Counted from the first letter of the stretch, positions 33,457 through 42,384 are shown. The stretch: DNA of 57,285 nt from Lachnospiraceae bacterium UBA7182 (GCA_002491115.1 DKVI01000085.1:1-57285), one strand, 5' to 3'. Notes: generated by a model not told the origin, from the letters alone. Numbers and translations are program-made.

Positions 33457-34368
33457 ATGCGGTGTGAGGAAGTTTTTTCGATTTTTCCCAATATATTAAA
33501 AGAAATCATAAGAGAAATGAACGTGGATACAAGGCAGATTCAGGAGATACGAATCCGCGCCGGCAGGCCGGTGCTGGCGTCAGGCGGCGGCAGGGAATAC
33601 AGATCCGGTCAGACGCTTGCGGCGGCGCAGGTGGGGGAGATTCTGGCCTATATAAGCAATTATTCCCTGTATGCCTACGAAGAGGAAGTACGCAGAGGCT
33701 TTTTGTCCCTGCCGGGCGGACACCGGGTAGGGCTTGCCGGGCGGATAGTCTTAGAGCAGGGGCAGATCAAGACGCTGACGGAGATATCTTCTTTAAATAT
33801 CCGTTTCGCCCATGAGATCAAAGGCTGCGCCGACGGACTCTTTCCCTGTCTGTGGAAGGGAGAAACGCTTTTGCATACGTTGATCGTATCGGCGCCCGGT
33901 TACGGAAAGACGACGCTTCTTCGGGACTGTATCCGGCAGATTTCCGACGGAAGCGGCGGGCATGCAGGAAAGACGGTGGGCGTGGTGGATGAACGTTCGG
34001 AGATCGCGGGAAGTTACCGCGGGACGCCCGGCAACGACCTGGGACTCCGCACGGATGTGCTGGACGGCTGCCCCAAGTCCGAAGGGATTATGATGCTGAT
34101 CCGTTCCATGGCGCCGGAAGTGGTGGCCGTGGACGAGATCGGAGGCAGAGACGATATAGCGGCCCTTACGTCCGCCATGCGTTGCGGATGTGTGCTTCTG
34201 GCGACAATTCACGGCAGCGCCATGGAGGAACTGTATCAAAAACCTGAGCTGGAGGAGATGATGGAGCAAAAGATGTTCAGGCGTTTCGTCCTGTTGGAGC
34301 AGGGCCGGAAGCCGGGAAGGATCGGGAAGATTCTGGACGAAGAAGGATGCGAGGTGCGTGTGATATGA
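33457..34368 (+). CDS. spoIIIAA: Stage III sporulation protein AA
   Basis: 303 residues. A secretion-ATPase-like protein: Walker A APGYGKTTLLRD (~148-159), VVDERSEIAGSYRG, a Walker B-type VVAVDEIGGRDD, and the ATIHG sensor. It powers the SpoIIIA-SpoIIQ feeding channel between mother cell and forespore. It is the first gene of an eight-gene operon and overlaps spoIIIAB by 4 nt. Confidence 0.95.
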   Translation: MRCEEVFSIFPNILKEIIREMNVDTRQIQEIRIRAGRPVLASGGGREYRSGQTLAAAQVGEILAYISNYSLYAYEEEVRRGFLSLPGGHRVGLAGRIVLEQGQIKTLTEISSLNIRFAHEIKGCADGLFPCLWKGETLLHTLIVSAPGYGKTTLLRDCIRQISDGSGGHAGKTVGVVDERSEIAGSYRGTPGNDLGLRTDVLDGCPKSEGIMMLIRSMAPEVVAVDEIGGRDDIAALTSAMRCGCVLLATIHGSAMEELYQKPELEEMMEQKMFRRFVLLEQGRKPGRIGKILDEEGCEVRVI

Positions 34369-34883
34369 TGAAACTGTGCGGGATTCTGTGTATCCTGTCC
34401 GGAAGCACAGGGCTTGGCCTTATCTTCGCCCGGGAACTGGCCCTTCGTATTGCGGAACTGAAACAGCTCTGGCAGTGTATGCTCCTTTTGCAGGGGGAGC
34501 TGCGTTATATGCATCAGCCTCTGCCGGAAGCGTTTTTACACCTGTCCGCCAAAACGTCTTCCCCTTTTCAGGAATTTTTCCTCCATACGGCGCAGGAACT
34601 AAGGCAAAGGAGCGGGCGGACCGCGGAGGAGATCTGGGAGCGGAATGTAAAGATTTATTTTAAGCCACTTCATATCAGCAGGCAGGAGTATAGGGACGTG
34701 GAAAGGCTGGGAGGTATGCTGGGGTATCTGGACATACAGATGCAGATCAATATGCTGGACTACTACCTGGAACAGTTGAAAACATCTTTGCAGCAGGCAG
34801 AGGAAGCATATAAGGGACGATGTAAACTGTACCGGTATATGGGTATGCTGGGCGGAGCCGCCCTGGCAATCCTGGTAGTCTGA
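34365..34883 (+). CDS. spoIIIAB: Stage III sporulation protein AB
   Basis: 172 residues. ATG 34365 overlaps the spoIIIAA stop as ATGA and follows GCGAGGTG; a longer frame from 34347 is less likely. It has one N-terminal membrane segment (LCGILCILSGSTGLGLIFA), the conserved RIAELKQLWQCMLLLQGELRY block, and a C-terminal membrane segment (MLGGAALAILVV). The family resembles GspF-type platform proteins. Confidence 0.92.
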   Translation: MMKLCGILCILSGSTGLGLIFARELALRIAELKQLWQCMLLLQGELRYMHQPLPEAFLHLSAKTSSPFQEFFLHTAQELRQRSGRTAEEIWERNVKIYFKPLHISRQEYRDVERLGGMLGYLDIQMQINMLDYYLEQLKTSLQQAEEAYKGRCKLYRYMGMLGGAALAILVV

Positions 34884-34909
34884 TAAAAAGTGAAGGCGGG
34901 ACAGATTCG

Positions 34910-35104
34910 ATGAGTGTAACATTGATATTTAAAATAGCGGCGGTGGGCATCCTGGTATCTGTGCTTTCCCAGGTACTCAAACACAGCGGCAGAGAAGAAC
35001 AGGCGTTTCTTACAAGTCTGGCTGGACTTCTGATTGTATTGTTCTGGATTATTCCGTACGTATATGAATTGTTTGAAACCATGCAGCAGTTATTTATGTT
35101 GTAG
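34910..35104 (+). CDS. spoIIIAC: Stage III sporulation protein AC
   Basis: 64 residues, the normal size, with two membrane helices (residues ~4-21 and 38-55). IFKIAAVGILVSVLSQVLKHSGREEQA is the conserved pattern. It is the small membrane subunit of the feeding channel, 13 nt before spoIIIAD. Confidence 0.93.
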   Translation: MSVTLIFKIAAVGILVSVLSQVLKHSGREEQAFLTSLAGLLIVLFWIIPYVYELFETMQQLFML

Positions 35105-35117
35105 GAGGAAAAAGACT

Positions 35118-35501
35118 ATGGTTCGTATTGCCATGATCGGCATTGCAGGCGTCCTGCTTGCGCTTCAGTTAAAAGCTTTAAAGCCCGAATACTCGGTGTA
35201 TCTGTGTATAGGCGTCAGCCTGATTCTTTTTGGCTTCGCGGCCGACCGGCTTAAGGTGATCCTGGAGGGGCTTGAGGCGGTCCGGAACTGTTTGCCTCTG
35301 CATGTGGGGTATATCCAGACTTTGATGAAGATCATAGGAGTTACCTACATAGCGGAGTTTGCCTCAGATCTTTGTAAAGACGCGGGGTATCAGACGATCG
35401 CGGGACAGATACAGATCTTCGGGAAGCTGTCGGTGTTGACGATCAGCATACCGATTCTGACCGCTCTTTTAGATACGATCCGTACGTTTCTGGGGGGCTG
35501 A
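35118..35501 (+). CDS. spoIIIAD: Stage III sporulation protein AD
   Basis: 127 residues. ATG 35118 is preceded by AGGAGG at 35103-35108; the open frame further upstream lies inside spoIIIAC. Four hydrophobic segments are present, with KALKPEYSVYLCIGVSLILF and GVTYIAEFASDLCKDAGYQTIAGQIQIFGK conserved in SpoIIIAD. One base separates it from spoIIIAE. Confidence 0.93.
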   Translation: MVRIAMIGIAGVLLALQLKALKPEYSVYLCIGVSLILFGFAADRLKVILEGLEAVRNCLPLHVGYIQTLMKIIGVTYIAEFASDLCKDAGYQTIAGQIQIFGKLSVLTISIPILTALLDTIRTFLGG

Positions 35502-35502
35502 T

Positions 35503-36534
35503 ATGGAAGACATTGATTTTGGCGAGATCCAGCAGGTTCTGGACGAGATATTAGGAAACAGTATGGATTTTGAGCAGATGGTAAAGCAGGGGATGGAAGG
35601 AGGGCGGATTTTCTCCTGGGATTATCTGACCGGGCAGTTTTTTCATATTTTTCTGGAAGAACTTCTGGCGCAGCGGCAGATGTGGATGCATATCCTGATC
35701 CTGACTATTGCGGCGGGGGTGCTGATTCACTTTTCGGATGTGTTTCAGAATAAGAGCGTATCGCGCATCAGCTTCTGTATGATCTATATGATTCTGTTCC
35801 TGATTCTGATCGCTTCTTTTCAGAACAGTATGGGCATAGCGAAAGGGGTCATGGAACATATGCGAAGCTTTATGACCGTGCTGGCGCCGGCGTATTTTCT
35901 GGCCATGGCCATGACGTCCTATACAGTCTCGGCGGGGGTTTATTATGAGTTTGTCCTTTTGCTTATATCGGCGGTGCGGTGGTTCACGGAAGTATTTGTC
36001 CTGCCCTGCATTGAGATCTATGTGCTGATGGTGCTGGCGGACCATCTGTCGAAGGAATCGCGCCTGACCCGCTTTGCGGAGCTGACAGAGATGATCGTAG
36101 GATGGAGCTTAAAAGCCGCGCTGGCGGCGGTGGCGGGATTTCATATGATACAGGGGGCCGTAACGCCTGCGGCCGATCTGTTCCGTAAGACGGCTGTGAG
36201 TAAAGGGCTTGAGATGGTGCCGGGCGTGGGAGATATGAGCAGCTCCGTGACAGACCTGGTACTGGGTTCCGCCATGCTGATTAAAAACGGCATCGGAGCC
36301 GCGGCCCTTATAGTGCTTGTGTTCCTCTGTCTGGTCCCGCTGGTCAAGCTGGGCGTGATCATGGCGGCTTACTATATTCTTGCCGCCGTCTTACAGCCGG
36401 TATCCGATGAACGGATTACAGAGTGCCTGACAGGTATGGGCAACGGCGTCAGGCTTTTGTTTAAGGCCGTGTTTACGGTGCTGGTGTTGTTCCTGCTTAC
36501 AATCGCGCTGGCCACAGCCGCGACCGGGGGGTGA
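35503..36534 (+). CDS. spoIIIAE: Stage III sporulation protein AE
   Basis: 343 residues, polytopic, with about seven membrane segments after an N-terminal soluble part. FHMIQGAVTPAADLFRKTAVSKGLEMVPGVGD and SSVTDLVLGSAMLIKNGIGAAALI are the family hallmark blocks. It is the largest membrane protein of the channel. The stop overlaps the GTG start of spoIIIAF. Confidence 0.94.
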   Translation: MEDIDFGEIQQVLDEILGNSMDFEQMVKQGMEGGRIFSWDYLTGQFFHIFLEELLAQRQMWMHILILTIAAGVLIHFSDVFQNKSVSRISFCMIYMILFLILIASFQNSMGIAKGVMEHMRSFMTVLAPAYFLAMAMTSYTVSAGVYYEFVLLLISAVRWFTEVFVLPCIEIYVLMVLADHLSKESRLTRFAELTEMIVGWSLKAALAAVAGFHMIQGAVTPAADLFRKTAVSKGLEMVPGVGDMSSSVTDLVLGSAMLIKNGIGAAALIVLVFLCLVPLVKLGVIMAAYYILAAVLQPVSDERITECLTGMGNGVRLLFKAVFTVLVLFLLTIALATAATGG

Positions 36535-36773
36535 AGAGTATACAGGAGATTTTGGATATGGTGCGTTATGCGGCGGTCTTTTATCTGCTGGAGCAGATGG
36601 TACTGAATCTTCTGCCCTCTAAGATATATGAGAAATATGTCCGGTTTTATCTGGGCCTTCTCCTGGTTCTGATCTTTTTGCAGCCCATATTCCGTATTTT
36701 TCAACTGACAGAACAGATGGACGCACAGGCCCTTGTCTATGAACTGGAACAGGAGGTGGAAAATCTTCGATGA
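36531..36773 (+). CDS. spoIIIAF: Short stage III sporulation protein AF
   Basis: 80 residues from GTG 36531. Two membrane helices (~residues 12-30 and 38-56) are followed by a ~25-residue tail. Bacillus SpoIIIAF is about 200 residues with a C-terminal ring-forming domain. That domain is missing here, and the overlap with spoIIIAG (4 nt) leaves no room for it. Identity rests on operon position and the helix pattern (VRYAAVFYLLEQMVLNLLPSKIYEKYVRFYLGLLLVLI). Confidence 0.85.
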   Translation: MKSIQEILDMVRYAAVFYLLEQMVLNLLPSKIYEKYVRFYLGLLLVLIFLQPIFRIFQLTEQMDAQALVYELEQEVENLR

Positions 36774-37303
36774 ACGTAAGATGGACAGAGCTGAAAAAAC
36801 GATACTGGCCTCCTAAAAAAGATCAGCTTCTGATTCTGGTTCTTTTGGGCCTTCTTCTGGCCGTGGCCGCAGTTCCTGTGGAAGAAAAGGGAAAGAAGAA
36901 GGAGAAGAAAGAAGGAACGGAAGCAGGCCAGGAGCAGGCGGAGGTGTCTGCGGACTATGAAAGCAGTATGGAACAGAAACTGGAGGAGCTGCTAAGCCGC
37001 GTGGAAGGCGTCGGGCAGGTGCAGGTGATGCTGACATTTGAGGGGGGCAGAGAAAAAAAGGTAGAAAAAGACCGGGTAACGACAGGAGAAGAAAGCAGAG
37101 AAGAGACAGTCTATGAGGAATACGGCAGCGAGCGGACCCCCTATGTGGCTCTGGAAACCAATCCAAAAGTAGAAGGCGTCCTTGTGATCGCCCAGGGCGG
37201 AAAGGACAGCCGGGTAAAACAGGAGATTATAGAAGCCGCACAGGCATTATTTGGCATAGAAGCACATAAAATTAAAATAATGAAAATGGAGGAAAGCAAG
37301 TGA
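36770..37303 (+). CDS. spoIIIAG: Stage III sporulation protein AG
   Basis: 177 residues. One N-terminal membrane helix (QLLILVLLGLLLAVAAVPV) and a charged linker (KGKKKEKKEGTE) lead to the ring-building domain with LEELLSRVEGVGQVQVMLTFEGG and GVLVIAQGGKDSRVKQEIIEAAQALFGIEAHKIKIMKM. In Bacillus it forms a large ring in the channel. It overlaps both neighbours by 4 nt. Confidence 0.93.
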   Translation: MNVRWTELKKRYWPPKKDQLLILVLLGLLLAVAAVPVEEKGKKKEKKEGTEAGQEQAEVSADYESSMEQKLEELLSRVEGVGQVQVMLTFEGGREKKVEKDRVTTGEESREETVYEEYGSERTPYVALETNPKVEGVLVIAQGGKDSRVKQEIIEAAQALFGIEAHKIKIMKMEESK

Positions 37304-37965
37304 AGCAGTTAATGAAAAAACCCGTATTTAAGAAAAACCAGATGATCATCACAGCCCTGGCAGCGATGATTGCGGTGGCCGGTTATCTGAACTATTCGGG
37401 GACCAAGCTGGACGAATCCTTATTAAGCGCCAACAGTTCGGCAGTCGAGGACGTGGAGGATGCAAGCCTGGCAACGGATATCTCGGAAGAAGATATTTAT
37501 GCCGAGACCGAAGAAAGCGGCTATGCGGACATCGAAAGCCTGGATGAAGATGTGGACACGGCGCAGGAGAACGTAGGGGAAACCGTCCTTGTAAGCAGCA
37601 ACATCGGCGTGGGCCTGGTCTCCGAGGCGAAAGTGACCAGAGAGCAGACAAGATCCAAGAATAAAGAACTGCTCATGGAGCTCATTAACAGCGCCAATGT
37701 GACGGACGAACAGAAACAGGGCGCCATCGACGAGATGGTGTTGATGACTGACGTGGCGGAGAAAGAGCTGGCAGCGGAAACGCTTCTGGTAGCGCAGGGG
37801 TTTGAAGAAGTAGTAGTCAGTATCAACGATGCCTCCGCGGACGTGGTAGTCAGCAGCACCCAGGTAAGCGACTCCCAGCGGGCACAGATTGAGGACATCG
37901 TAAAGCGTAAGACCGGCATCGAGGCAGCGAACATAACCATCACACCGGTAACGGCGTCTGAATAA
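37300..37965 (+). CDS. spoIIIAH: Stage III sporulation protein AH
   Basis: 221 residues. One N-terminal membrane helix (QMIITALAAMIAVAGYLNY) and an acidic linker are followed by a C-terminal domain from ~residue 105 with REQTRSKNKELLMELINSANVTDEQKQGAIDEM and the final beta strands ANITITPV. It pairs with SpoIIQ across the intermembrane space in Bacillus. It is the last gene of the operon; I see no clear terminator after it. Confidence 0.93.
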   Translation: MKQLMKKPVFKKNQMIITALAAMIAVAGYLNYSGTKLDESLLSANSSAVEDVEDASLATDISEEDIYAETEESGYADIESLDEDVDTAQENVGETVLVSSNIGVGLVSEAKVTREQTRSKNKELLMELINSANVTDEQKQGAIDEMVLMTDVAEKELAAETLLVAQGFEEVVVSINDASADVVVSSTQVSDSQRAQIEDIVKRKTGIEAANITITPVTASE

Positions 37966-37989
37966 AAACAGGCCGCCAGTGTTTGGTAC

Positions 37990-38018
37990 TTGTCAAAACA
38001 GCATATATCTTATATAAT
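37990..38018 (+). promoter_or_regulatory. Promoter of feoAB
   Basis: TTGTCA (37990-37995), 17-nt spacer, TATAAT (38013-38018). The -10 box lies inside the left arm of the palindrome that carries the Fur box. Confidence 0.8.
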
Positions 38019-38050
38019 GCAATTGATAATTATTATCAATTGCATTATAT
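38012..38050. promoter_or_regulatory. 39-bp perfect palindrome containing a Fur box
   Basis: Every base from 38012 to 38050 pairs with its mirror around 38031. The core TGATAAT-T-ATTATCA (38024-38038) is the exact 7-1-7 Fur-box consensus of Firmicutes. Since it overlaps the -10 box and the transcription start, iron-bound Fur would block feoAB transcription. Confidence 0.88.
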
Positions 38051-38076
38051 TTTGTGAAAAAAGAGGAAGCGTATAT

Positions 38077-38298
38077 ATGACATTATACGAAGGACAAAAA
38101 GGCGGCTCTTTCAGGGTCGTCAGGATGGACCTGCCCGTACAGACCGAGCGCCGGCTCGAAGTGCTGGGCATGCTGGAAGGCACGGCGGTCACTGTGGTGA
38201 ACCGCAAGAAAAAAGGAGCCATGGTGATTAACATACGGGGCACCCGTTTTGCCGTAGGGCAGTCGATCACAGAGCGCATAGAGGTGGAAAAAGTATGA
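38077..38298 (+). CDS. feoA: Ferrous iron transport protein A
   Basis: 73 residues. ATG 38077 has AGAGGAAG before it; an ATG at 37990 would put the operator inside the gene. It has the SH3-like FeoA fold, with LEVLGMLEGTAVTVVNRKKKGAMVINIRGTRFAVG typical. It helps FeoB function at the inner membrane face. It overlaps feoB by 4 nt. Confidence 0.93.
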   Translation: MTLYEGQKGGSFRVVRMDLPVQTERRLEVLGMLEGTAVTVVNRKKKGAMVINIRGTRFAVGQSITERIEVEKV

Positions 38299-40346
38299 GT
38301 ACAAAAGATCTTACGATTGGATTTGTGGGCAATCCCAACTGCGGGAAGACCACACTTTTTAACGCCTATACGGGCGCGAACCTGAAAGTGGCCAACTGGC
38401 CCGGTGTGACCGTGGAGAAAAAAGAAGGCGCCATGCGTTTTCATGACGAAAACTACCGCCTGGTAGACCTTCCGGGTACTTACAGCCTGACTTCTTATAC
38501 CATGGAGGAGACGGTCACCCGGCAGTATATATTAAGCGATGATGTGGACGTGATCGTGGACGTGGCGGACGCCTCCGCCCTGGAGCGGAATCTCTATCTG
38601 ACGTTGCAGTTAATAGAGCTTGGCAAACCGGTGGTGTTGGCACTGAACATGATGGATATCGTACAGGAGCGGGGGATGGAGATTGACCTGCACCGGCTGC
38701 CGGAGATGCTGGGGATTCCCTGTGTGCCCGTGTCGGCCAGGAAAAAGACCGGTCTGGAGATTCTGATCCATACGGTGGCGCATCATAAGGACAAGGCTCT
38801 GGGAGAGAAGATTATCCATCACCACGACCCGGAGGACAGCCGTCATGAAGGGGCGGAAGAACACCATAAAATGTACGCTATGGTCTATTCGGATGAAATA
38901 GAGGACAAGATCGACGAGATAGCAGACCTGTTTAAAAAGGAATATCCGAATATAAAAAACCTTCGGTGGCACGCCATTAAGATCCTGGAAAACGACCAGG
39001 AATTAAGGGAGAAATATCCGCTGGATTTCTCCGGAATACTGGATAAAGACTATGAAAAAGAGATGATCAATCAGAAATTCGGCTTTGTGGAGGAAGTGAT
39101 CGCGGAGTGCGTGGTCAATAAGAATAAAAAAGCCCAGTCCACAGATAAGACGGACAGAATCCTGACACATCCGGTTCTGGGGCTGCCGGTCTTTTTGCTG
39201 ATCATGGCGGGCGTGTTTTTTCTGACCTTCACGGTAGGAGACTGGCTGAAAGGGTACTTTGAAGTGGCGCTGGAATGGATAACCGGGGCAGTTGCCGGCG
39301 GACTTACGAATTTCGGGGTGCATGAGATGCTGATTTCCCTGATCACGGACGGCATCATTGCCGGCGTGGGCGGAATCCTGACTTTTTTGCCCAATATTTT
39401 TATTCTTTTCCTGGCGCTGGCTTTTCTGGAAGACAGCGGGTATATGGCAAGGGTGGCCTATGTGATGGACGGCATTATGGGAAAGATCGGCCTGTCCGGC
39501 CGGGCGTTTCTGCCCATGCTTTTGGGCTTCGGATGTACGGTGCCGGCGGTCATGGCGTCCCGGGTGCTGGAAAACCGGGCGGATCGGATGAAGACTATAC
39601 TGATCACGCCTTTTATGTCCTGCAGTGCCAGACTTCCGGTCTATGTGCTGTTTTCCAGCCTGTTTTTCGGGGATAAGGCCATGATCGCGGCGTTTTCCAT
39701 GTATGTCCTGGGGCTTTGCGTGGCGATTCTGGCAGCGTATGTGATGAAACTTCTTGACAAAGAAAAAGAGAGCAGTATGCTGCTCATCGAACTTCCCGAA
39801 TACAAGACGCCCAACGCCCATACGATCCGCGTCTATGTGTGGGAAAAAGTAAAAGACTATCTGTCCAAGGCAGGGACGACCATATTTCTTGCGTCCATCG
39901 TCATGTGGGTGGTCATGAATGTGGGACCCCATGGTTTTACGGCGGATATGGACGCAAGTTTCGGCGCGATCATAGGAAAGATACTGGTGCCGTTCTTTAC
40001 ACCCATCGGTCTTGGCTACTGGCAGATTGTGCTGGCGCTTATATCCGGAATAGCGGCCAAGGAAGTGGTGGTGTCCAGCTGCACGGTATTGTTCGGGATC
40101 GGGAACGTGACGACCCGGGCAGGCATGTCCAGTCTGTCCGCGCTGCTTGAGAGCATGGGATTCGGGGCGCTGAACGCCTATGTGCTTATGGTATTCTGCC
40201 TGCTCTATGTGCCGTGCATGGCGGCGGTAGCCACGATCAGAAGGGAGACAGGAAGCTGGAAATGGACAGGCGCCATGGCAGTATTCCAGATCGCGACGGC
40301 GTGGGTTGTATCCTTTGTGATTTTTCAGATAGGAGGGCTTTTTTAG
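38295..40346 (+). CDS. feoB: Ferrous iron transporter FeoB
   Basis: 683 residues. The N-terminal GTPase domain has G1 GNPNCGKTT, G3 DLPGTY and G4 NMMD. A charged segment (~165-280, with HHHDPEDSRHEG) is followed by two Gate domains with GFGCTVPAVMASR and AAKEVVVSSC, and about nine membrane segments. It imports Fe(II). The final codons overlap the terminator stem. Confidence 0.96.
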   Translation: MSTKDLTIGFVGNPNCGKTTLFNAYTGANLKVANWPGVTVEKKEGAMRFHDENYRLVDLPGTYSLTSYTMEETVTRQYILSDDVDVIVDVADASALERNLYLTLQLIELGKPVVLALNMMDIVQERGMEIDLHRLPEMLGIPCVPVSARKKTGLEILIHTVAHHKDKALGEKIIHHHDPEDSRHEGAEEHHKMYAMVYSDEIEDKIDEIADLFKKEYPNIKNLRWHAIKILENDQELREKYPLDFSGILDKDYEKEMINQKFGFVEEVIAECVVNKNKKAQSTDKTDRILTHPVLGLPVFLLIMAGVFFLTFTVGDWLKGYFEVALEWITGAVAGGLTNFGVHEMLISLITDGIIAGVGGILTFLPNIFILFLALAFLEDSGYMARVAYVMDGIMGKIGLSGRAFLPMLLGFGCTVPAVMASRVLENRADRMKTILITPFMSCSARLPVYVLFSSLFFGDKAMIAAFSMYVLGLCVAILAAYVMKLLDKEKESSMLLIELPEYKTPNAHTIRVYVWEKVKDYLSKAGTTIFLASIVMWVVMNVGPHGFTADMDASFGAIIGKILVPFFTPIGLGYWQIVLALISGIAAKEVVVSSCTVLFGIGNVTTRAGMSSLSALLESMGFGALNAYVLMVFCLLYVPCMAAVATIRRETGSWKWTGAMAVFQIATAWVVSFVIFQIGGLF

Positions 40347-40361
40347 GCCCTCTTATTTTTT
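40333..40361 (+). terminator. Terminator of feoAB
   Basis: The stem GAGGGC/GCCCTC (40333-40338 with 40347-40352) has an 8-nt loop, then TTATTTTTTT. It includes the last codons and stop of feoB. Confidence 0.85.
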
Positions 40362-40373
40362 TGCGAAAAAGGG

Positions 40374-40402
40374 TTGACATCAGGGGATAAGTGTAGTATC
40401 AT
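40374..40402 (+). promoter_or_regulatory. Promoter of the GntR-ABC operon
   Basis: A perfect TTGACA (40374-40379), 17-nt spacer, TATCAT (40397-40402), directly followed by an inverted repeat. Confidence 0.8.
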
Positions 40403-40422
40403 TGTATTAAATCAGTAATACA
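40403..40422. promoter_or_regulatory. Putative operator of the GntR regulator
   Basis: A perfect inverted repeat TGTATTA/TAATACA with a 6-nt spacer begins one base after the -10 box, where a bound repressor would block initiation. Autoregulation by the first gene of the operon is inferred. Confidence 0.6.
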
Positions 40423-40450
40423 ACAATACAATGGTGAAAGGAGTGAGCAG

Positions 40451-40810
40451 ATGGAATGGAAACTGGATGATAATCGTCCTATATGGATACAGCTTCAGGA
40501 ACAGCTTACAAGAAAGATTCTGGCCGGTTGGTACCATGCGGGAGAGAAACTTCCCAGTGTACGGGATCTGGCGACCGAGGCGGGGGTGAATCCGAATACG
40601 ATGCAAAGAGCCCTGGCGGCCCTGGACAGCGCCGGTCTTACAGTGACCAACCGGACGATGGGCCGGACGGTGACAGAAGACCAGATCATACTGGAGGGTA
40701 TGCGGGCTTCTTTGGCGGAGGGTATTATTGAACAATTTTTCGATTCTGCCGCGGAGCTTGGCTATACGAAAGAACAGGCCATGGAATTGTTAAAGAGGAG
40801 GGAAAGTTAG
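40451..40810 (+). CDS. GntR-family regulator, YtrA type
   Basis: 119 residues. The N-terminal winged helix has RPIWIQLQEQLTRKILAGWYHAGEKLPSVRDLATEAGVNPNTMQRALAALDSAGL, the GntR signature. A short C-terminal helix replaces a ligand domain, as in the YtrA subfamily, which controls ABC transporters. It ends immediately before the ATP-binding gene. AAAGGAG precedes the ATG. Confidence 0.92.
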   Translation: MEWKLDDNRPIWIQLQEQLTRKILAGWYHAGEKLPSVRDLATEAGVNPNTMQRALAALDSAGLTVTNRTMGRTVTEDQIILEGMRASLAEGIIEQFFDSAAELGYTKEQAMELLKRRES

Positions 40811-41536
40811 ATGGGCGGACCATTGATACAGTGTCAGGATGTATGGAAGCGCTACGGAAAAAAAGAAGCGCTCAGAGGATTGAACCTTACGTTGGAAAGC
40901 GGAAAGATTGTCGGTCTTTTAGGGCCGAACGGTTCCGGCAAAACGACTTTGATTAAAGTGCTGAACGGACTTCTTTGTCCGGAACACGGCACGGTGCTGA
41001 TTGACGGGGAAGCGCCCGGGACTTATACCAAGTCGATTATCAGTTATCTGCCGGATAAGCCGTATTTTGCGGGCTGGATGAAAGTGAGCGATCTGTTTGA
41101 CTTCTTCGGCGATTTTTATATGGATTTTGACCGGGAGCGGGCGGAGCAGATGTGCAAAGCCCTGCTGATTGATACGAGCCTTAAGATGAAGACTCTTTCC
41201 AAAGGAACCAAGGAAAAAGTCCAGCTTATCCTTGTCATGAGCCGGAGAGCGAAGCTGTACCTGCTGGATGAACCCATCGCGGGCGTGGACCCGGCGGCCA
41301 GGGATTTTATCTTAAGTACCATACTCAATAACTATAATCAGGACGGTACGGTACTGATCTCCACCCACCTGATTTCGGATGTGGAGCGGGTGCTGGATGA
41401 GGTGGTGTTTATCCAGAACGGCCAGGTGGTGCGCCAGGAGCTGGTGGATGATATCAGGGAAAAAGAGGGAAAATCGGTAGACGAACTGTTCCGGGAAGTA
41501 TTCCGGACGATACCATATGGCGGAGGTGAGTGGTAA
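40811..41536 (+). CDS. ABC transporter ATP-binding protein, YtrB-like
   Basis: 241 residues. Walker A GPNGSGKTT, signature LSKGTKEKVQL and Walker B LYLLDEPIAGVDP, with STHLI. It has no gap to the GntR gene and overlaps the permease start by 1 nt. In YtrA-type systems such pumps respond to cell-wall-active agents; the substrate here is unknown. Confidence 0.9.
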   Translation: MGGPLIQCQDVWKRYGKKEALRGLNLTLESGKIVGLLGPNGSGKTTLIKVLNGLLCPEHGTVLIDGEAPGTYTKSIISYLPDKPYFAGWMKVSDLFDFFGDFYMDFDRERAEQMCKALLIDTSLKMKTLSKGTKEKVQLILVMSRRAKLYLLDEPIAGVDPAARDFILSTILNNYNQDGTVLISTHLISDVERVLDEVVFIQNGQVVRQELVDDIREKEGKSVDELFREVFRTIPYGGGEW

Positions 41537-42384
41537 TGCTGGCAAAACTGATTAAATATGATATTAAATCCATGTCGAGGACATTTATTCCCATGTGGGT
41601 GCTGACACCGGTCATCGCCATCATGTTGAGTCTGTCCATGCGGGGCATGGTTACAACATCCAGAATGACGCCTGCGGAGAGCTTCGTGGTGGCAAGAAAC
41701 GGAATGATATCCATGGTGATGGGACTGCTTTTTCTGGGAGTGATCATAGGGCTTGTGGTCATGACGATTATGTTCATCATTCAGAGATTCTGGAACGGGC
41801 TTTTAAAAGAGGAAGGGTATCTGATGTTCACGCTTCCGGTGGAAACGTGGGAACTGATTACTGCCAAGGGCTTAAGCGCCACGTTTGTGACCTGTATCAG
41901 CATGGCGGACGCGGTCTTTGCCTGCCTGATGCTGGCGCTGTTTTCCGCGGAAGTGGTCCTTAATTCGCTGGCGAGGATATGGAACGGGCTGATGGAAGAC
42001 CTTTTTAAGGCGGGGCCCGTCTTTATGTTCAATCTGGTGCTGCTGATTTTTCTGGTTATTTTAAGCGTTGCCCAGAGTATCTATCATGTCTATGCGGCCA
42101 TGGCGCTGGGGCAGCTTTTTGAAGGGCACAGAGTTCTGGGTTCCTGCGTATCCTATGTGGGGATTTCCATCGCGGTGTCCGTGGTCACAAACATCATTGC
42201 GTCCGTCACCAGCTGGATTTTGCCCAATTCCTGGACCTATGATGTATGGTATTACATGAACCACAGCGCGGAAGTGATGGGACTTGTCTATCTGCTGCTT
42301 ATGATTCTGTATACGGTGTTGCAGATCGTTGTGTATCATGTGGTTACAGAGAGGATTTTGTCTACGAAACTGAATCTTGAATAA
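41536..42384 (+). CDS. ABC transporter permease
   Basis: 282 residues from ATG 41536, with GGAGGTG 8 nt upstream; a GTG at 41530 is too close to it. About six membrane segments are present (~20-38, 60-85, 110-135, 160-185, 195-220, 245-270). EEGYLMFTLPVETWELITAKGLSA is the cytoplasmic coupling loop typical of YtrC/BceB-unrelated ABC-2 permeases. It is the last gene of the GntR operon. The stop region overlaps the start of an alkD-derived repeat. Confidence 0.82.
   Translation: MLAKLIKYDIKSMSRTFIPMWVLTPVIAIMLSLSMRGMVTTSRMTPAESFVVARNGMISMVMGLLFLGVIIGLVVMTIMFIIQRFWNGLLKEEGYLMFTLPVETWELITAKGLSATFVTCISMADAVFACLMLALFSAEVVLNSLARIWNGLMEDLFKAGPVFMFNLVLLIFLVILSVAQSIYHVYAAMALGQLFEGHRVLGSCVSYVGISIAVSVVTNIIASVTSWILPNSWTYDVWYYMNHSAEVMGLVYLLLMILYTVLQIVVYHVVTERILSTKLNLE

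Noticed and set aside
39003..39932. 309-codon minus-strand frame opposite feoB
   Set aside because: FeoB is unambiguous on the plus strand. The antisense frame is His/Gln-rich and has no domain.
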